This document shows positions 1 through 8,668 of a stretch of 64,000 nt of DNA, one piece after another. Position numbers and translations under genes: made by a program. The stretch comes from Deltaproteobacteria bacterium (GTDB lineage Bacteria > Desulfobacterota > Syntrophobacteria > Syntrophobacterales > Syntrophobacteraceae), in contig JAJYDE010000004.1 of assembly GCA_021777755.1 (NCBI GenBank), positions 62,001 through 126,000 of the forward strand, in the 5' to 3' direction. Under the pieces are notes generated by a model. That model worked only from the letters and a program-made list of their open reading frames with translations, made no database searches and had not been told where the DNA came from. Numbering within the stretch: the stretch's first letter is position 1; each line of letters begins with the position of its first letter.

Positions 1-738
1 ATGGCTTCGATCGGCAAGCTGGCCGCCTCGGTGGCCCATGAGATCAACAACCCCTTGAGTGGCGTACTCGCCTACGCCCGGCTGATATCGAGGCAATTGA
101 GCGAAGGGCCGATGACGGAGGAAGAGAGCAAGGTGGCCCTCAAGCACTTCGACACATGCATAGGCGAGATCAAACGGTGCGGAAATATCGTCAGGAACCT
201 GCTCCGCTTTTCCCGCAATTCCGAATCCGTGGTGGAAAAGGTCGATATAAACAATATTATCGACAAGAGTCTTTTAATCACAAACCACCATTTTCAGATA
301 CACAACATCCGGACGCTAACGGAGCTTGAAGCCGGGGATTCCGCCTTTTTCGGAGACCCGAACCAGATTGAGCAGGTGTTGGTAGCCCTTTTCATGAACG
401 CCTTGGAAGCCATGCCCCAGGGCGGCGTGCTAACCGTAACGACCAAGGACGCCCCGGACGGCAAGGCCCTGCAGGTGGGCGTAAAGGATAGCGGCCGTGG
501 AATTCCGGCGGAAATCCGGTCGAAAATTTTCGAGCCCTTTTTCACCACCAAGGAGGGGGGGCACAGCGCCGGGCTAGGCCTTTCAATCGTTTACGGAATC
601 ATGCTGAAACACTGCGGGCAGATCGAGGTCGAATCCGAACCGGGCCGGGGGGCTTCCTTCGTGCTCACATTTCCAAGGCAATTGACGCCAGACGAGGTCA
701 ATGGTTCCTCCGATGAAGGCATCATTTCCGAGATGTGA
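1..738 (+). CDS. Sensor histidine kinase, 3' part only
   Basis: This is the C-terminal catalytic half of a two-component sensor kinase; the gene starts before the window. The ATG at base 1 is almost certainly internal, because the frame opens directly on the dimerisation/phosphoacceptor helix, with the HEINNP motif (His at visible residue 13). The HATPase domain follows: N-box [13 protein letters not shown]1 box DSGRGIP, F-box EPFFTTK and G2 box GLGLSIVYG. The sensor domain is not visible. It sits 68 bp upstream of an NtrC-type response regulator on the same strand, so the two probably form one operon and phosphorelay pair. The input signal cannot be told from this fragment. Confidence 0.93.
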   Translation: MASIGKLAASVAHEINNPLSGVLAYARLISRQLSEGPMTEEESKVALKHFDTCIGEIKRCGNIVRNLLRFSRNSESVVEKVDINNIIDKSLLITNHHFQIHNIRTLTELEAGDSAFFGDPNQIEQVLVALFMNALEAMPQGGVLTVTTKDAPDGKALQVGVKDSGRGIPAEIRSKIFEPFFTTKEGGHSAGLGLSIVYGIMLKHCGQIEVESEPGRGASFVLTFPRQLTPDEVNGSSDEGIISEM

Positions 739-806
739 GAAAAACCGGGGGCGGAGAGTGAAAAGCGGGCAACTGAGCGGTTCGGGCTGTGCGGGACGGG
801 GAGACA

Positions 807-2153
807 ATGGCAGAACAAGCTTCAATACTGATCGTAGACGATGAACCCTCGGTCCGGGATTCTCTCAAACACTGGTTTTTGCAGGAAAAATACCTCGTGG
901 AAACCGCCGCCGACGCACTGGAAGCCCTGGCAAGGATCGGCGAATCGAGTTTCGACATCGTTCTTCTCGACATCAAGATGCCAGGGATGGACGGAATCGA
1001 GCTTCAACGGCGCTTGAGGGAAATCGACAGCCAACTGGCCATCATTATCATGACGGCCTATGCGTCGGTGGACACCGCCGTTCAGGCCCTGAAACAGGGG
1101 GCCTACGATTACATAACCAAGCCGGTGGACCCAGACGATCTGAGCAGACTTATCCGCAACGCGGCCGTACAGCGCCGGCTCCAGAGGGAAAATCTCACCC
1201 TCAAGCAGGAAATCCATTCCCTCATTTCCACAAACAAGATCGTCGGTGAAAGCCGGCAGATGCAGGATGTGCTCAACACCATTCAAACGGTGGCCAAAAC
1301 CGACGTAACGGTGATGATCCAGGGGGCTTCGGGCACAGGCAAGGAGCTCGTGGCCAGGGCGATCCACTTCAACAGCAAACGCAAATACTTCCCGCTGATT
1401 ACCATAAACTGCGGAGCCCTTACCGATACGCTGGTCGAATCCGAACTTTTCGGCCATGAACGGGGGGCCTTCACCGGAGCCCAATACAAGCGCAAAGGGA
1501 AATTGGAACTCGCCGACAAGGGCGTTCTATTTCTCGATGAAATAGGCAACATCGGCCCCAAGACGCAGATGGATCTTTTACGCGTTATAGAAACCAAGCG
1601 CTTCACCCGGCTTGGCGGAAACGAGGTGGTGCAGGCGGACTTTCGGATCATTTCGGCGACCAACAAGAATCTGGAAGACGCGGTGAAGGAAGGTACGTTC
1701 AGAGAGGATCTCTACTACCGGTTGAACGTGTTCAACATCCAGTTGCCCCCGCTGAAGGAGCGGGTCTCGGACATTGCCCTGCTCGCAAATCATTTCGTGC
1801 GCAAGTTCGCCGCGGCCATGAACAAACCCTTCACGGGAGTCGAAGCGGCGACCATGGAGCTTCTAAAGCAACAAGCCTGGCCCGGCAATGTGAGGGAACT
1901 CCAGAACGCCATAGAACGGGCGATCGTCGTGGGAAAGCCCCCCCTGATCACTGTGGAGGATTTTGCCGGCCTTGTGGCGCAAAATGGTCCCTCGAAGTCG
2001 GGCGAGGTGCTGCCGTTGGCCGAAATCGAAAAACGCCATATTCAATTCGCCCTGGATAAGAGCGGGGGCAACGTATCTCTTGCCGCCCAACTCCTCCAGG
2101 TTGACAGGGCCACGGTCTACAACAAGATCAAGAAATATGGCCTGGTATACTGA
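807..2153 (+). CDS. NtrC-type sigma-54-dependent response regulator
   Basis: This is a 448-residue sigma-54 activator with the full three-domain layout. The receiver domain (about 1-125) has acidic D11/D12, phosphoacceptor D55 and K105. The AAA+ domain (about 145-385) has Walker A GASGTGKE (173-180), the sigma-54 contact motif GAFTGA (220-225) and Walker B LFLDEIG (241-247). A Fis-type helix-turn-helix lies at the C-terminus (about 400-445). I chose ATG 807 over the in-frame GTG at 789 because GGGGAG lies just before it and the receiver fold begins there. It is paired with the upstream kinase. It faces the hybAB-like operon, which may be its target; that is an inference. Confidence 0.95.
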   Translation: MAEQASILIVDDEPSVRDSLKHWFLQEKYLVETAADALEALARIGESSFDIVLLDIKMPGMDGIELQRRLREIDSQLAIIIMTAYASVDTAVQALKQGAYDYITKPVDPDDLSRLIRNAAVQRRLQRENLTLKQEIHSLISTNKIVGESRQMQDVLNTIQTVAKTDVTVMIQGASGTGKELVARAIHFNSKRKYFPLITINCGALTDTLVESELFGHERGAFTGAQYKRKGKLELADKGVLFLDEIGNIGPKTQMDLLRVIETKRFTRLGGNEVVQADFRIISATNKNLEDAVKEGTFREDLYYRLNVFNIQLPPLKERVSDIALLANHFVRKFAAAMNKPFTGVEAATMELLKQQAWPGNVRELQNAIERAIVVGKPPLITVEDFAGLVAQNGPSKSGEVLPLAEIEKRHIQFALDKSGGNVSLAAQLLQVDRATVYNKIKKYGLVY

Positions 2154-2305
2154 CAGGCAAGGTTCATGAATCGGGCCGCCCCCTCGGCCTCATACACCGC
2201 CCGCGCTCCGGCTGCGTGATGAAATCCTCACAATCGATCTCAAAAGCGGCTTCCCCGGCCCGAAGTGCATGGACGCCAGCGGCGCGGCCCGATACCGGAA
2301 AACGC

Positions 2306-3520
2306 CTACGCCCCTCCGGCTCCCGCGGCCCACAGATCCTTTAAGGTGTTTGTCCCCGTCTCGGGCTTTTCATGGGACAATACCGGCAGGCGGTTGACCA
2401 GCCATCTGAAGAGCCATATGCCCATGGTCACCAAAGTCACCGAGACCGTAATTTCCATCCAGCTCGGATGATAATGGGGGTGGATCTGCCAGTTGAAGGC
2501 GATAACGGATATGTTCAGCCGGTTGAAGATTATCCCGATGACGGTCCAACCGCCGGTAAATCGCACCAGTTTGACATTTCGGGTTCTCACCCCGAGGGTG
2601 TACAGAACGCACGGCAGGGCCACAAATCCCAGCATCTCGACCAGGAAGAGGTGGCCGTAGGGGGTAAGGAGCAGGTCCCAGCGCCCCAGTTCGGAAAGCC
2701 CTATGAGTTTGAGGAAAAAGTAGACCCAGAGCACCACCGCGGCGGCTTTGGCCAGCCCCAGGGTCAGGTCGTCGAGGTCGAAATGGCTCGATGCGGGCAG
2801 CCGGTAGGCGAAGAGCCTGTGGGATAGCGAGCTTTCAACGATCACCATGGAAAGCCCGGCGACGATGCTGGAAACGAAGAAAAAGAGCGGCAGGTAGGGA
2901 GAATACCACAGGGGAAAGAGTTTGGTTGGCGCCAGCAGGAAAAGAGAGCCCAGACTGGATTGATGAAGAGTGCTAAGCACGACGCCAAGGATCGACAGCC
3001 AAACGGTTAGTTTACCCCAAAAGCTCCTCAGGCCGTCCCACTGAAGCCATTCCCAGAAAGCCGGTACAAATTCGAGGAGTTGGACGGTAAGATAGGCTGC
3101 CACGCACATACCGACCTCGAAGAGCACCGAGGTGACCCCGCGCGGAAAAATCATGATGAGGGGCATGCGCCACGGGCGCCCGAGGTCCAAAATGAGACCC
3201 AAAACGACGAAAACATAGCCGAGAAAACCGGTTAGAATGGCGGGCCGCACAAGGGGTTCGTACTTTTTGAGCCCGAAGATGTGCACTGTGGCCGCGAGGG
3301 TGTAGCCGCCGGCGGCAAGGGCGACGCCCGACATGACATCAAAGCCGATCCAAATGCCCCAGGGGGTTGTCTGAGTCAAATTCGTAACCGCCCCCAGCCC
3401 CTTTGCCAGCCGCAGTCCGATCAAGCCCAACCCGACCAGCATGATGAATCCGCTGATCAGATTAAACGGGGTGAAAAACTTCTTCGGGTCTCCAAAAAGC
3501 AGATGAACGAGTTTTTTCAT
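2306..3520 (-). CDS. hybB: HybB/NrfD-family membrane subunit of a periplasmic redox complex
   Basis: This is a 404-residue integral membrane protein of the NrfD/PsrC/HybB family, which moves electrons between a periplasmic Fe-S protein and the quinone pool. About ten hydrophobic segments are visible, with the early TTPWGIWIGFDVMSGVALAAGG stretch typical of HybB (positions roughly 50-70) and a LDLGRPWR motif after the third helix. Its ATG overlaps the TAA of the upstream hybA-like gene by one base (TAATG), so translation is probably coupled. No hydrogenase catalytic subunits lie in this operon, so the electron donor may be encoded elsewhere. Family assignment is firm; use of hydrogen as substrate is not shown. 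Confidence 0.87.
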   Translation of the reverse strand: MKKLVHLLFGDPKKFFTPFNLISGFIMLVGLGLIGLRLAKGLGAVTNLTQTTPWGIWIGFDVMSGVALAAGGYTLAATVHIFGLKKYEPLVRPAILTGFLGYVFVVLGLILDLGRPWRMPLIMIFPRGVTSVLFEVGMCVAAYLTVQLLEFVPAFWEWLQWDGLRSFWGKLTVWLSILGVVLSTLHQSSLGSLFLLAPTKLFPLWYSPYLPLFFFVSSIVAGLSMVIVESSLSHRLFAYRLPASSHFDLDDLTLGLAKAAAVVLWVYFFLKLIGLSELGRWDLLLTPYGHLFLVEMLGFVALPCVLYTLGVRTRNVKLVRFTGGWTVIGIIFNRLNISVIAFNWQIHPHYHPSWMEITVSVTLVTMGIWLFRWLVNRLPVLSHEKPETGTNTLKDLWAAGAGGA

Positions 3521-4485
3521 TATCGGCTTCCCTTCTGTGAGGCGTCATGGTGGGAACGATCCTCGTGGGCATCGTCCTTACCGTGGCTGAAATAATGAAA
3601 CCCGGCAAGCAGCGCGGGCCAGATCAAAAGGACGGCCGGTACGGTTCCCGCAGCCCCGGCGGTCAATTCCGGATAGTTCTGCGAGCTCATCTTTGGCAGA
3701 CCCAGTTCGTCATGGGGCACCCCGGCAAGGTAGAGCCAACTGGTGCCGCCCGCTTCATGTTCCCCGTAGATATGATCGATGTAGCCCTTGGGGTTGCCCT
3801 CGATGCGTTTTCTGGCTTCCTCGATAAGATCTGATCTTCGCCCGAATTTGAGGGCCTGCACGGGACAGGCTTCCGCGCAACCCGGTTGTTGACCCTTTTC
3901 CTGCCGGGTGAAGCAGAACTGGCACTTTCTTATTCGAGGCACGGCCTTGGAATATTCGAATTTGGGCATGTCGAAAGGACAGGCCACCATGCAGTAACGG
4001 CACCCAAGACACAGGTCCTCGCGCCAGGTCACCGCGCCGTCGGGCTGCTTTTCGAGCGCCCTTATGATACAGGCCGAGGAGCACGCCGGCTCGATACAGC
4101 TCATGCATTGCTGCTTGCGCGTAATCTGCGCGCCGTTTTTCATGTTGTACCTGTTTACGACCGTCCATTCCCTGGGGGAAGTATCCCGGTGCTCGTTAAG
4201 AACGGAATCGTCGTCAAACGACCTTTTGGGCTGCGGCAGTTTGTTTACATCATTGCAGGCCGCCTCGCAGGAACGGCATCCGATGCACAAGGTGGTGTCC
4301 ACCAGGACTCCCATGGCATCATCTTTTTTCGACTTGACCACCGCTCCGGCCGCCTTGGCGGCCCCTGGAGTAAGCATGGCCATCGCTCCGCCCGCGCCGA
4401 AAATCTTGAGGAAGTTGCGCCTCCCAAGGTCGGGAGCGCCTTCTTTCGTTGACACGGTAACCACCGGCTTTGTCTTATCTTCCAT
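3520..4485 (-). CDS. hybA: HybA-like Tat-exported ferredoxin with four Fe-S clusters
   Basis: This 321-residue periplasmic iron-sulfur protein starts with a twin-arginine signal (GRRNFLKIFG, about residues 21-30) and a hydrophobic stretch. Cysteine motifs for four 4Fe-4S clusters follow: CIGCRSCEAAC, CMSCIEPACSSAC, CLGCRYCMVAC, and CQFC completed by CAEACP. A hydrophobic segment near the C-terminus (PAVLLIWPALLAGFHYF) would anchor it, as in E. coli HybA. It passes electrons to the NrfD-type membrane subunit encoded next. It lies 18 bp downstream of the GcvH-like gene in the same operon. The family match is strong; the physiological electron source is unknown because no hydrogenase large or small subunit is nearby. 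Confidence 0.9.
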   Translation of the reverse strand: MEDKTKPVVTVSTKEGAPDLGRRNFLKIFGAGGAMAMLTPGAAKAAGAVVKSKKDDAMGVLVDTTLCIGCRSCEAACNDVNKLPQPKRSFDDDSVLNEHRDTSPREWTVVNRYNMKNGAQITRKQQCMSCIEPACSSACIIRALEKQPDGAVTWREDLCLGCRYCMVACPFDMPKFEYSKAVPRIRKCQFCFTRQEKGQQPGCAEACPVQALKFGRRSDLIEEARKRIEGNPKGYIDHIYGEHEAGGTSWLYLAGVPHDELGLPKMSSQNYPELTAGAAGTVPAVLLIWPALLAGFHYFSHGKDDAHEDRSHHDASQKGSR

Positions 4486-4503
4486 TATCGGATCCCCCCC
4501 CCG

Positions 4504-5199
4504 CTATTTAGTGAGAAAAAACTCTCTTGCCAACTCGTCCCACATCTCCGGATCGACAGCCTTCGCGATCCCCCTGACCGGCTCGCCGCCGTCGGCGTAC
4601 ATCGGGGCGCCCGACATCGACTCACTCCGGGAGTACAGGGCCTGGCGAAGACCTTCAAGCCATTGTCCCACCATCGTCGAGGGTATCATATTCTTGGTAT
4701 TGGACGTGAGGTTGGCGCTTCGGACCTTGAACAGCCAGCCACTGCCGTAAGGGTCCTCGAAAGCCGTGGCGGGAGAACCGGCCACAGCCTCGTTTATCTC
4801 CGTGACTTCGCCTTCCACCGGGGCCAACATGTGAATGACGCGTGAATCGGTCTTGAACCCCCAGCCCAAAGAACCCTGCTTGACTTTGGAGCCCGGTTTG
4901 GGCAGTGAGATCGAATCGGCCGAACCGAGAAGTTTCGCCGCAAAATCGTCCATTCCGATGGTGACGGTGTCGGCGCTGTCGATTCTGGCCCAACCATGGC
5001 CGGGATGAAACATAACGTCCGCGGGAGCAAGAAAACCGGCCAGACGGTCGGCAAATGAGCGGGCGGCAACCGTTGCGGTCCGCGGCTTGGCGCTCGGACC
5101 GTTTAGCACCCGCCAGAAGGCGATAAAGCCGAACAGGCCGATTATGGCGATTAAGTACTCGGCCTGCCTCGCATGATAGATGTGCTCCAGGATGATCAT
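4504..5199 (-). CDS. Membrane-anchored GcvH-like protein lacking the lipoyl lysine
   Basis: This is a 231-residue protein with one N-terminal membrane segment (about 15-33), then a glycine-cleavage H-protein-like domain (about 60-165) and a C-terminal helical tail. The H-protein fold is recognisable from HPGHGWARI, IGMDDFA and APVEGEVTEIN. In true GcvH the lipoylated Lys lies eight residues before the Pro of the PVxGE turn. Here that place is Ser119 in KTDSRVIHMLAP, so it probably cannot carry lipoate. No glycine-cleavage gene is nearby; it is first in an operon with hybA- and hybB-like genes. A structural or sensory role in that redox complex is inference. Confidence 0.78.
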   Translation of the reverse strand: MIILEHIYHARQAEYLIAIIGLFGFIAFWRVLNGPSAKPRTATVAARSFADRLAGFLAPADVMFHPGHGWARIDSADTVTIGMDDFAAKLLGSADSISLPKPGSKVKQGSLGWGFKTDSRVIHMLAPVEGEVTEINEAVAGSPATAFEDPYGSGWLFKVRSANLTSNTKNMIPSTMVGQWLEGLRQALYSRSESMSGAPMYADGGEPVRGIAKAVDPEMWDELAREFFLTK

Positions 5200-5255
5200 A
5201 TCGTTGGCGCTCCTTTGGATTGAGGTTTGAAAAAAACGGGTCGTACAGCCTCTAG

Positions 5256-5271
5256 ATCAAGTTTCATGCCA
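5256..5271 (-). promoter_or_regulatory. Weak sigma-54 promoter candidate before the GcvH-like/hybAB operon
   Basis: On the minus strand TGGCAT, five bases, then TTGAT approximates the -24/-12 consensus TGGCAC-N5-TTGCA. It lies about 60 bp before the operon's start codon. The -24 GG is intact but the important -12 GC reads GA, so the match is poor. It is listed because an NtrC-type activator is the neighbouring gene. Confidence 0.22.
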
Positions 5272-5555
5272 TCACCAGCCCCGAAAGCTCTCAACCGTGA
5301 TTAGCCTGCATTATCAGATTGTTGGCACTCTTTAACAGTGGTGTTGCAAATCGGTTTCAATGGCGCGGCGAAAGGCGGTGTTGAAAATTTCGGCACACCG
5401 GGAACCGGGAGTGTGGAAAATTTCGAATTCAATGCGAATCGGTGTTGTATTTTTCATCAAGGCGCAAAAAGATTTATGGCGCCCGGAGAATTAGATTACA
5501 TAAAAAGAGCTCGGGCCGGCTTGGCAAAGCGACTCGAAATCCAAGGAGGCGTAGA

Positions 5556-5993
5556 ATGGCTGTTAAATCGATACCGGAAGGTTACCACACGGTTACGCCC
5601 CTTCTTTCGGTGAAGGGAGCGGTGAAATTGATCGATTTTTTGAAAAACGCGTTCGGGGCGGTGGAAGTCTACCGGTTTTCATCCCCTGACGGAACGGTAA
5701 GGCATGCGGAGGTTAAGATCGGCGATTCGGTTGTCATGCTCGGGGAGGCGTGCGTGGAGTCTCCCGCAATGCCGGTATCGCTCTATCTCAATCTAAACGA
5801 TACTGACGCCACCTATAAAAAAGCCCTGGCGGCCGGCGGCGAAAAGGTCGCGGCGCCCGAAGAGATGTTCTGGGGCGACCGGGTGGCAACCGTCAAGGAC
5901 TTTGCGGGAAACAGGTGGTGGATTGCAACGCACGTGGAGGAACTAAGTTCCGAGGAGCTGGAAAGGCGAGCGGAAAAAGCCATGGCCGCCTGA
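5556..5993 (+). CDS. VOC-family (glyoxalase/PhnB-like) protein
   Basis: This is a 145-residue protein of the vicinal oxygen chelate superfamily, closest in pattern to PhnB/YybH-like glyoxalase homologues. It starts with the typical GYHTVTPLLSVKGAVKLIDFLKNAFGA pattern and has the second half-module AATYKKALAAGG-like plus a DFAGNRWWIATH ending. I chose ATG 5556 because AAGGAGG lies six bases upstream; the longer upstream frame encodes an Arg/Lys-rich non-protein-like stretch. Substrate is unknown; many such proteins act in small-molecule isomerisation or drug binding. It appears to be monocistronic and is followed by a gene-poor region. Confidence 0.82.
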   Translation: MAVKSIPEGYHTVTPLLSVKGAVKLIDFLKNAFGAVEVYRFSSPDGTVRHAEVKIGDSVVMLGEACVESPAMPVSLYLNLNDTDATYKKALAAGGEKVAAPEEMFWGDRVATVKDFAGNRWWIATHVEELSSEELERRAEKAMAA

Positions 5994-6814
5994 TCACGGA
6001 CGGTAGTAGTAAGGGGTCTCAGGGGTGAGCCCCGAATCGATGAAGGGCGTTTGCCGCGGGGAGCAGGTCCGTATGAGATGTTCTCCAAGGCCGCAAAAAG
6101 GCCTTCCGTGTGACCTGAACCCGCTGCACGCCGGGATTTGGGGCGATCCGACCTCTATCGAACCGACCTCGCTCCAAGCTGCGATTGGGGCGGACCGACC
6201 CCGATCGACCATGACTTTTCACTAACATCGCCTTCCAATCTTGCAAAAACGCTCGTACGCATCCAGTACCTTGGCGACATGATCGGGCCGGTCGAAGTCG
6301 AGAGGATCTTCTGTGAGTTTAACTATCCAAGCCCCGCGGTCGGTCTGCCATGAACGGGTAAGAAGGTCTGAATCCCTCGGAGGGTCCGGAAAGCCCGGAA
6401 TTCGCACATTAGCAGGAGACCAATAATTCAGCCAATGGCTGGGCCCAGGGGTTTGGGGAGACGGGTGGTGCTTCTCAACGGAAGGACAGACCGTAGCGAG
6501 GCACCTTGCCCCCGGGTAGCCTGCTGTCCTCAGGGCAATACTGGTCGCCTATAACATCTGAGGCTGGAGAATGAGTGGCGCGACCCAGCCAAGCTTGAAG
6601 AGGGTAGCCTGCTCGGGCGAGAAGGAGTTCTCCCCCAAGAAAAAGCGCTTTGTTCGGCATCTTGATTGCAACTTTGTAAATGGCTTTTATTCTTCCATGC
6701 GTCCCTGCTCCATGAACGCCCATCGTCAGAATAGCCGGATAGCCCAATGTAAAAGTCCTACTTGCCGTTGCAGACGAGTGGTCTAGGCCTCACTGTTCTA
6801 CAGGCCCCGCTTTT
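5994..6814. other. Gene-poor 0.8-kb stretch, no convincing gene
   Basis: No open frame here looks like a real protein. The best candidates are a 61-codon minus-strand frame at 6222-6407 (GTG start, contains DPLDFDRPDHVAKVLDAYERF, with protein-like composition) and a 90-codon minus frame at 6475-6747. Neither has a recognisable domain or good ribosome-binding site. Around 6150-6215 the words CCGACCTCTATCGA, CCGACCTCGCTCCA and CCGACCCCGATCGA form degenerate short repeats. The stretch borders the interrupted kinase gene and may be decayed accessory DNA. Confidence 0.5.
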
Positions 6815-7036
6815 CTATGGTGAACCTTTCCGGGGAGATGTCCATTCAAGGACCGAGTCGATCTCCGTTGCGTTGAATCCCTCTTCACGGAGGGTCGCGA
6901 TCCGGGCATCCTTCGACTTCAGCCTCATTTCCCCTAGCAAAGTCCGAATCACCCCCATGGTATCACGATCGTCGGGATCGAGTTGGATGTCTTTGTGAAA
7001 ATCACGCAACGCTTCCCTGTAGTGCCCCTGCTTCTC
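6815..7036 (-). pseudogene. Detached TPR tail of the Ser/Thr kinase gene
   Basis: This stretch directly continues the reading frame of the upstream kinase after its TAA stop. The peptide reads EKQGHYREALRDFHKDIQLDPDD, which completes the tetratricopeptide repeat begun by YYSRGRA just before the stop. In the TPR consensus the residue at the stop position is usually Tyr, so TAC or TAT to TAA is the simplest explanation. About 50 further residues without a clear domain follow to the natural stop at 6815. It has no start codon or ribosome-binding site of its own and is probably untranslated. Confidence 0.8.
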
Positions 7037-8668
7037 TTAGGCCCGTCCCCGGCTGTAGTATTTCTGGCTATCCCCGGGAGATAGAATGATGGCCCTATTG
7101 TACCATGCTACCGCCCGCGCGTAATGTCCCTCATCATAGTAGACATCCCCTATTCCTTCCACTGCCTGAGCATTGTCCGCTTCGATTCGGAGTGCGCGCT
7201 CATAGAAAGCGATGGCCTTTTTAAATTGACCCGATCCAGCCCATGCGTCTCCCGTTCCGCTCAGGGCAGACGCTTCAGTATTTCGTGAAAAAAGCGGGAC
7301 CTTCAGCAAGGCAAGAGCTTTTTCATATGATCTTACCGCCTCCGGGTATTTCCCATTATTAACATAATTTTGGCCTTGAACAATGTAGTCTTTAACCAGC
7401 GAGTTAAAACCAAGAAATGAACCAATGGTCAACAGGAGCAGCAAAGCGCATGTCAAGATCGATACCACCCTATTCCTTTTGGTCCACCTGGTCAGCCTTC
7501 CGAGGTTTCCCACCGGCTTGGCCACAACCGGTTTGGAGAGCAGGAAGTCGCTCAGGTCTTCTTTCACCAGATCGACCCGATGGTAGCGGGCCTCGGGGGT
7601 CTTCTCCATGCATTTGAAGACTATGGCTTCAGCGTCTTTGGGGAATGCCTTGACAGCCGTCCGCAACAAGGGCGGGTCTTTTTTTAATATATTCTCAATG
7701 GTTCGAGCGACGTCCACCGCTTGAAAAGGGGACTTGAGCGAGAGCATTTCGTACATGGTGACGCCAAGAGACCAAACCTCCGATGCCGGACTTGCGATGT
7801 TTTTCGTGATGTGCTCAGGAGAGGCGTAGGAGATCGTACCGAGAAAGTCTTGCGATTGAGATTTTTTGAGAGAGCGCATGTCTTTCGCCAGACCGAAATC
7901 GACAATCATCGGCACCCCGCCGCGAGTCAGCATTATATTGGATGGTTTCAGGTCGCCATGGCAGATACCGTTTTTGTGCGCATAGCTGAGAGCGTCGGCG
8001 ATCTCGGCGCATAGTGTCAGCACGAAGGCATGATACGGCTTGACCCACAGCGAGGGCGGACGGGCAACATGGATTGATTCGGGCTCCCCCGTTTCATCAC
8101 TGCCGACGTTGAGCCGCATGAAGTCCGGATGATCTGAAATGATTTCCCGGACCATCATCGCCGACCGCCGACTGGCGGGAGCGCATCTCAGCGCCTGCAG
8201 GACCTTGTCGAAGGAAATGCCGGTGACCAAGGCCATTGCAATATAGCAAAGGCCCTTTTCCTCCCCCATGAAATGGACCGGAACTATGTTGGGATGGTTG
8301 AACTTGGCGACGATCCGCGCCTCGGAGCGGAACCGGTTCACCGCCCCGGAGTCGGAGGACAGAGCGAACGGAAGGACTTTCAGTGCGACATACCTGTTCA
8401 GGGATCGCTGGAGGGCGAGGTAGACCACGCCCATGCCTCCCCTGCCGATTTCATCTACAATCAGGTATTCGCCGATCTCTGTGCCGCTCAGATCGACATC
8501 GGCAAACGCCTCGTCAAGCACCTTGACAAGTTCGTATTTTTGCTCCAAGGCTCCCCTGAGGAAGGGATATTTTTCACAATAATCATCAAGCAGCTTCCCG
8601 CTTCCTCCATCAAGTATCTCTTCAATGAAGCGGTCGATTATCTCCTTTCGTTCGGCGGTCTTAGGCAT
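7037..8668 (-). CDS. Ser/Thr protein kinase with TM segment and TPR repeats (prematurely stopped)
   Basis: This 543-residue Hanks-type kinase has an N-terminal ~65-residue helical region, then the kinase domain with glycine loop GRGGMG, ALKVL lysine, catalytic loop HGDLKPSN and the DFG motif. One membrane helix follows (VVSILTCALLLLLTIGSFLGF region), then TPR repeats on the far side of the membrane. ATG 8668 is preferred over the GTG at 8677. It overlaps the 3' end of an ECF sigma gene by 31 bp, an arrangement typical of planctomycete-like ECF/kinase pairs. An in-frame TAA at 7037 cuts the last TPR unit; the kinase domain is intact and may still work. The full-length form would be about 618 residues. 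Confidence 0.88.
   Translation of the reverse strand: MPKTAERKEIIDRFIEEILDGGSGKLLDDYCEKYPFLRGALEQKYELVKVLDEAFADVDLSGTEIGEYLIVDEIGRGGMGVVYLALQRSLNRYVALKVLPFALSSDSGAVNRFRSEARIVAKFNHPNIVPVHFMGEEKGLCYIAMALVTGISFDKVLQALRCAPASRRSAMMVREIISDHPDFMRLNVGSDETGEPESIHVARPPSLWVKPYHAFVLTLCAEIADALSYAHKNGICHGDLKPSNIMLTRGGVPMIVDFGLAKDMRSLKKSQSQDFLGTISYASPEHITKNIASPASEVWSLGVTMYEMLSLKSPFQAVDVARTIENILKKDPPLLRTAVKAFPKDAEAIVFKCMEKTPEARYHRVDLVKEDLSDFLLSKPVVAKPVGNLGRLTRWTKRNRVVSILTCALLLLLTIGSFLGFNSLVKDYIVQGQNYVNNGKYPEAVRSYEKALALLKVPLFSRNTEASALSGTGDAWAGSGQFKKAIAFYERALRIEADNAQAVEGIGDVYYDEGHYARAVAWYNRAIILSPGDSQKYYSRGRA

Noticed and set aside
5322-5337. TTGGCAC on the plus strand as a sigma-54 promoter for the VOC gene
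   Set aside because: The -24 part is perfect but the -12 part reads AACA instead of TTGC, so it is not a usable promoter.
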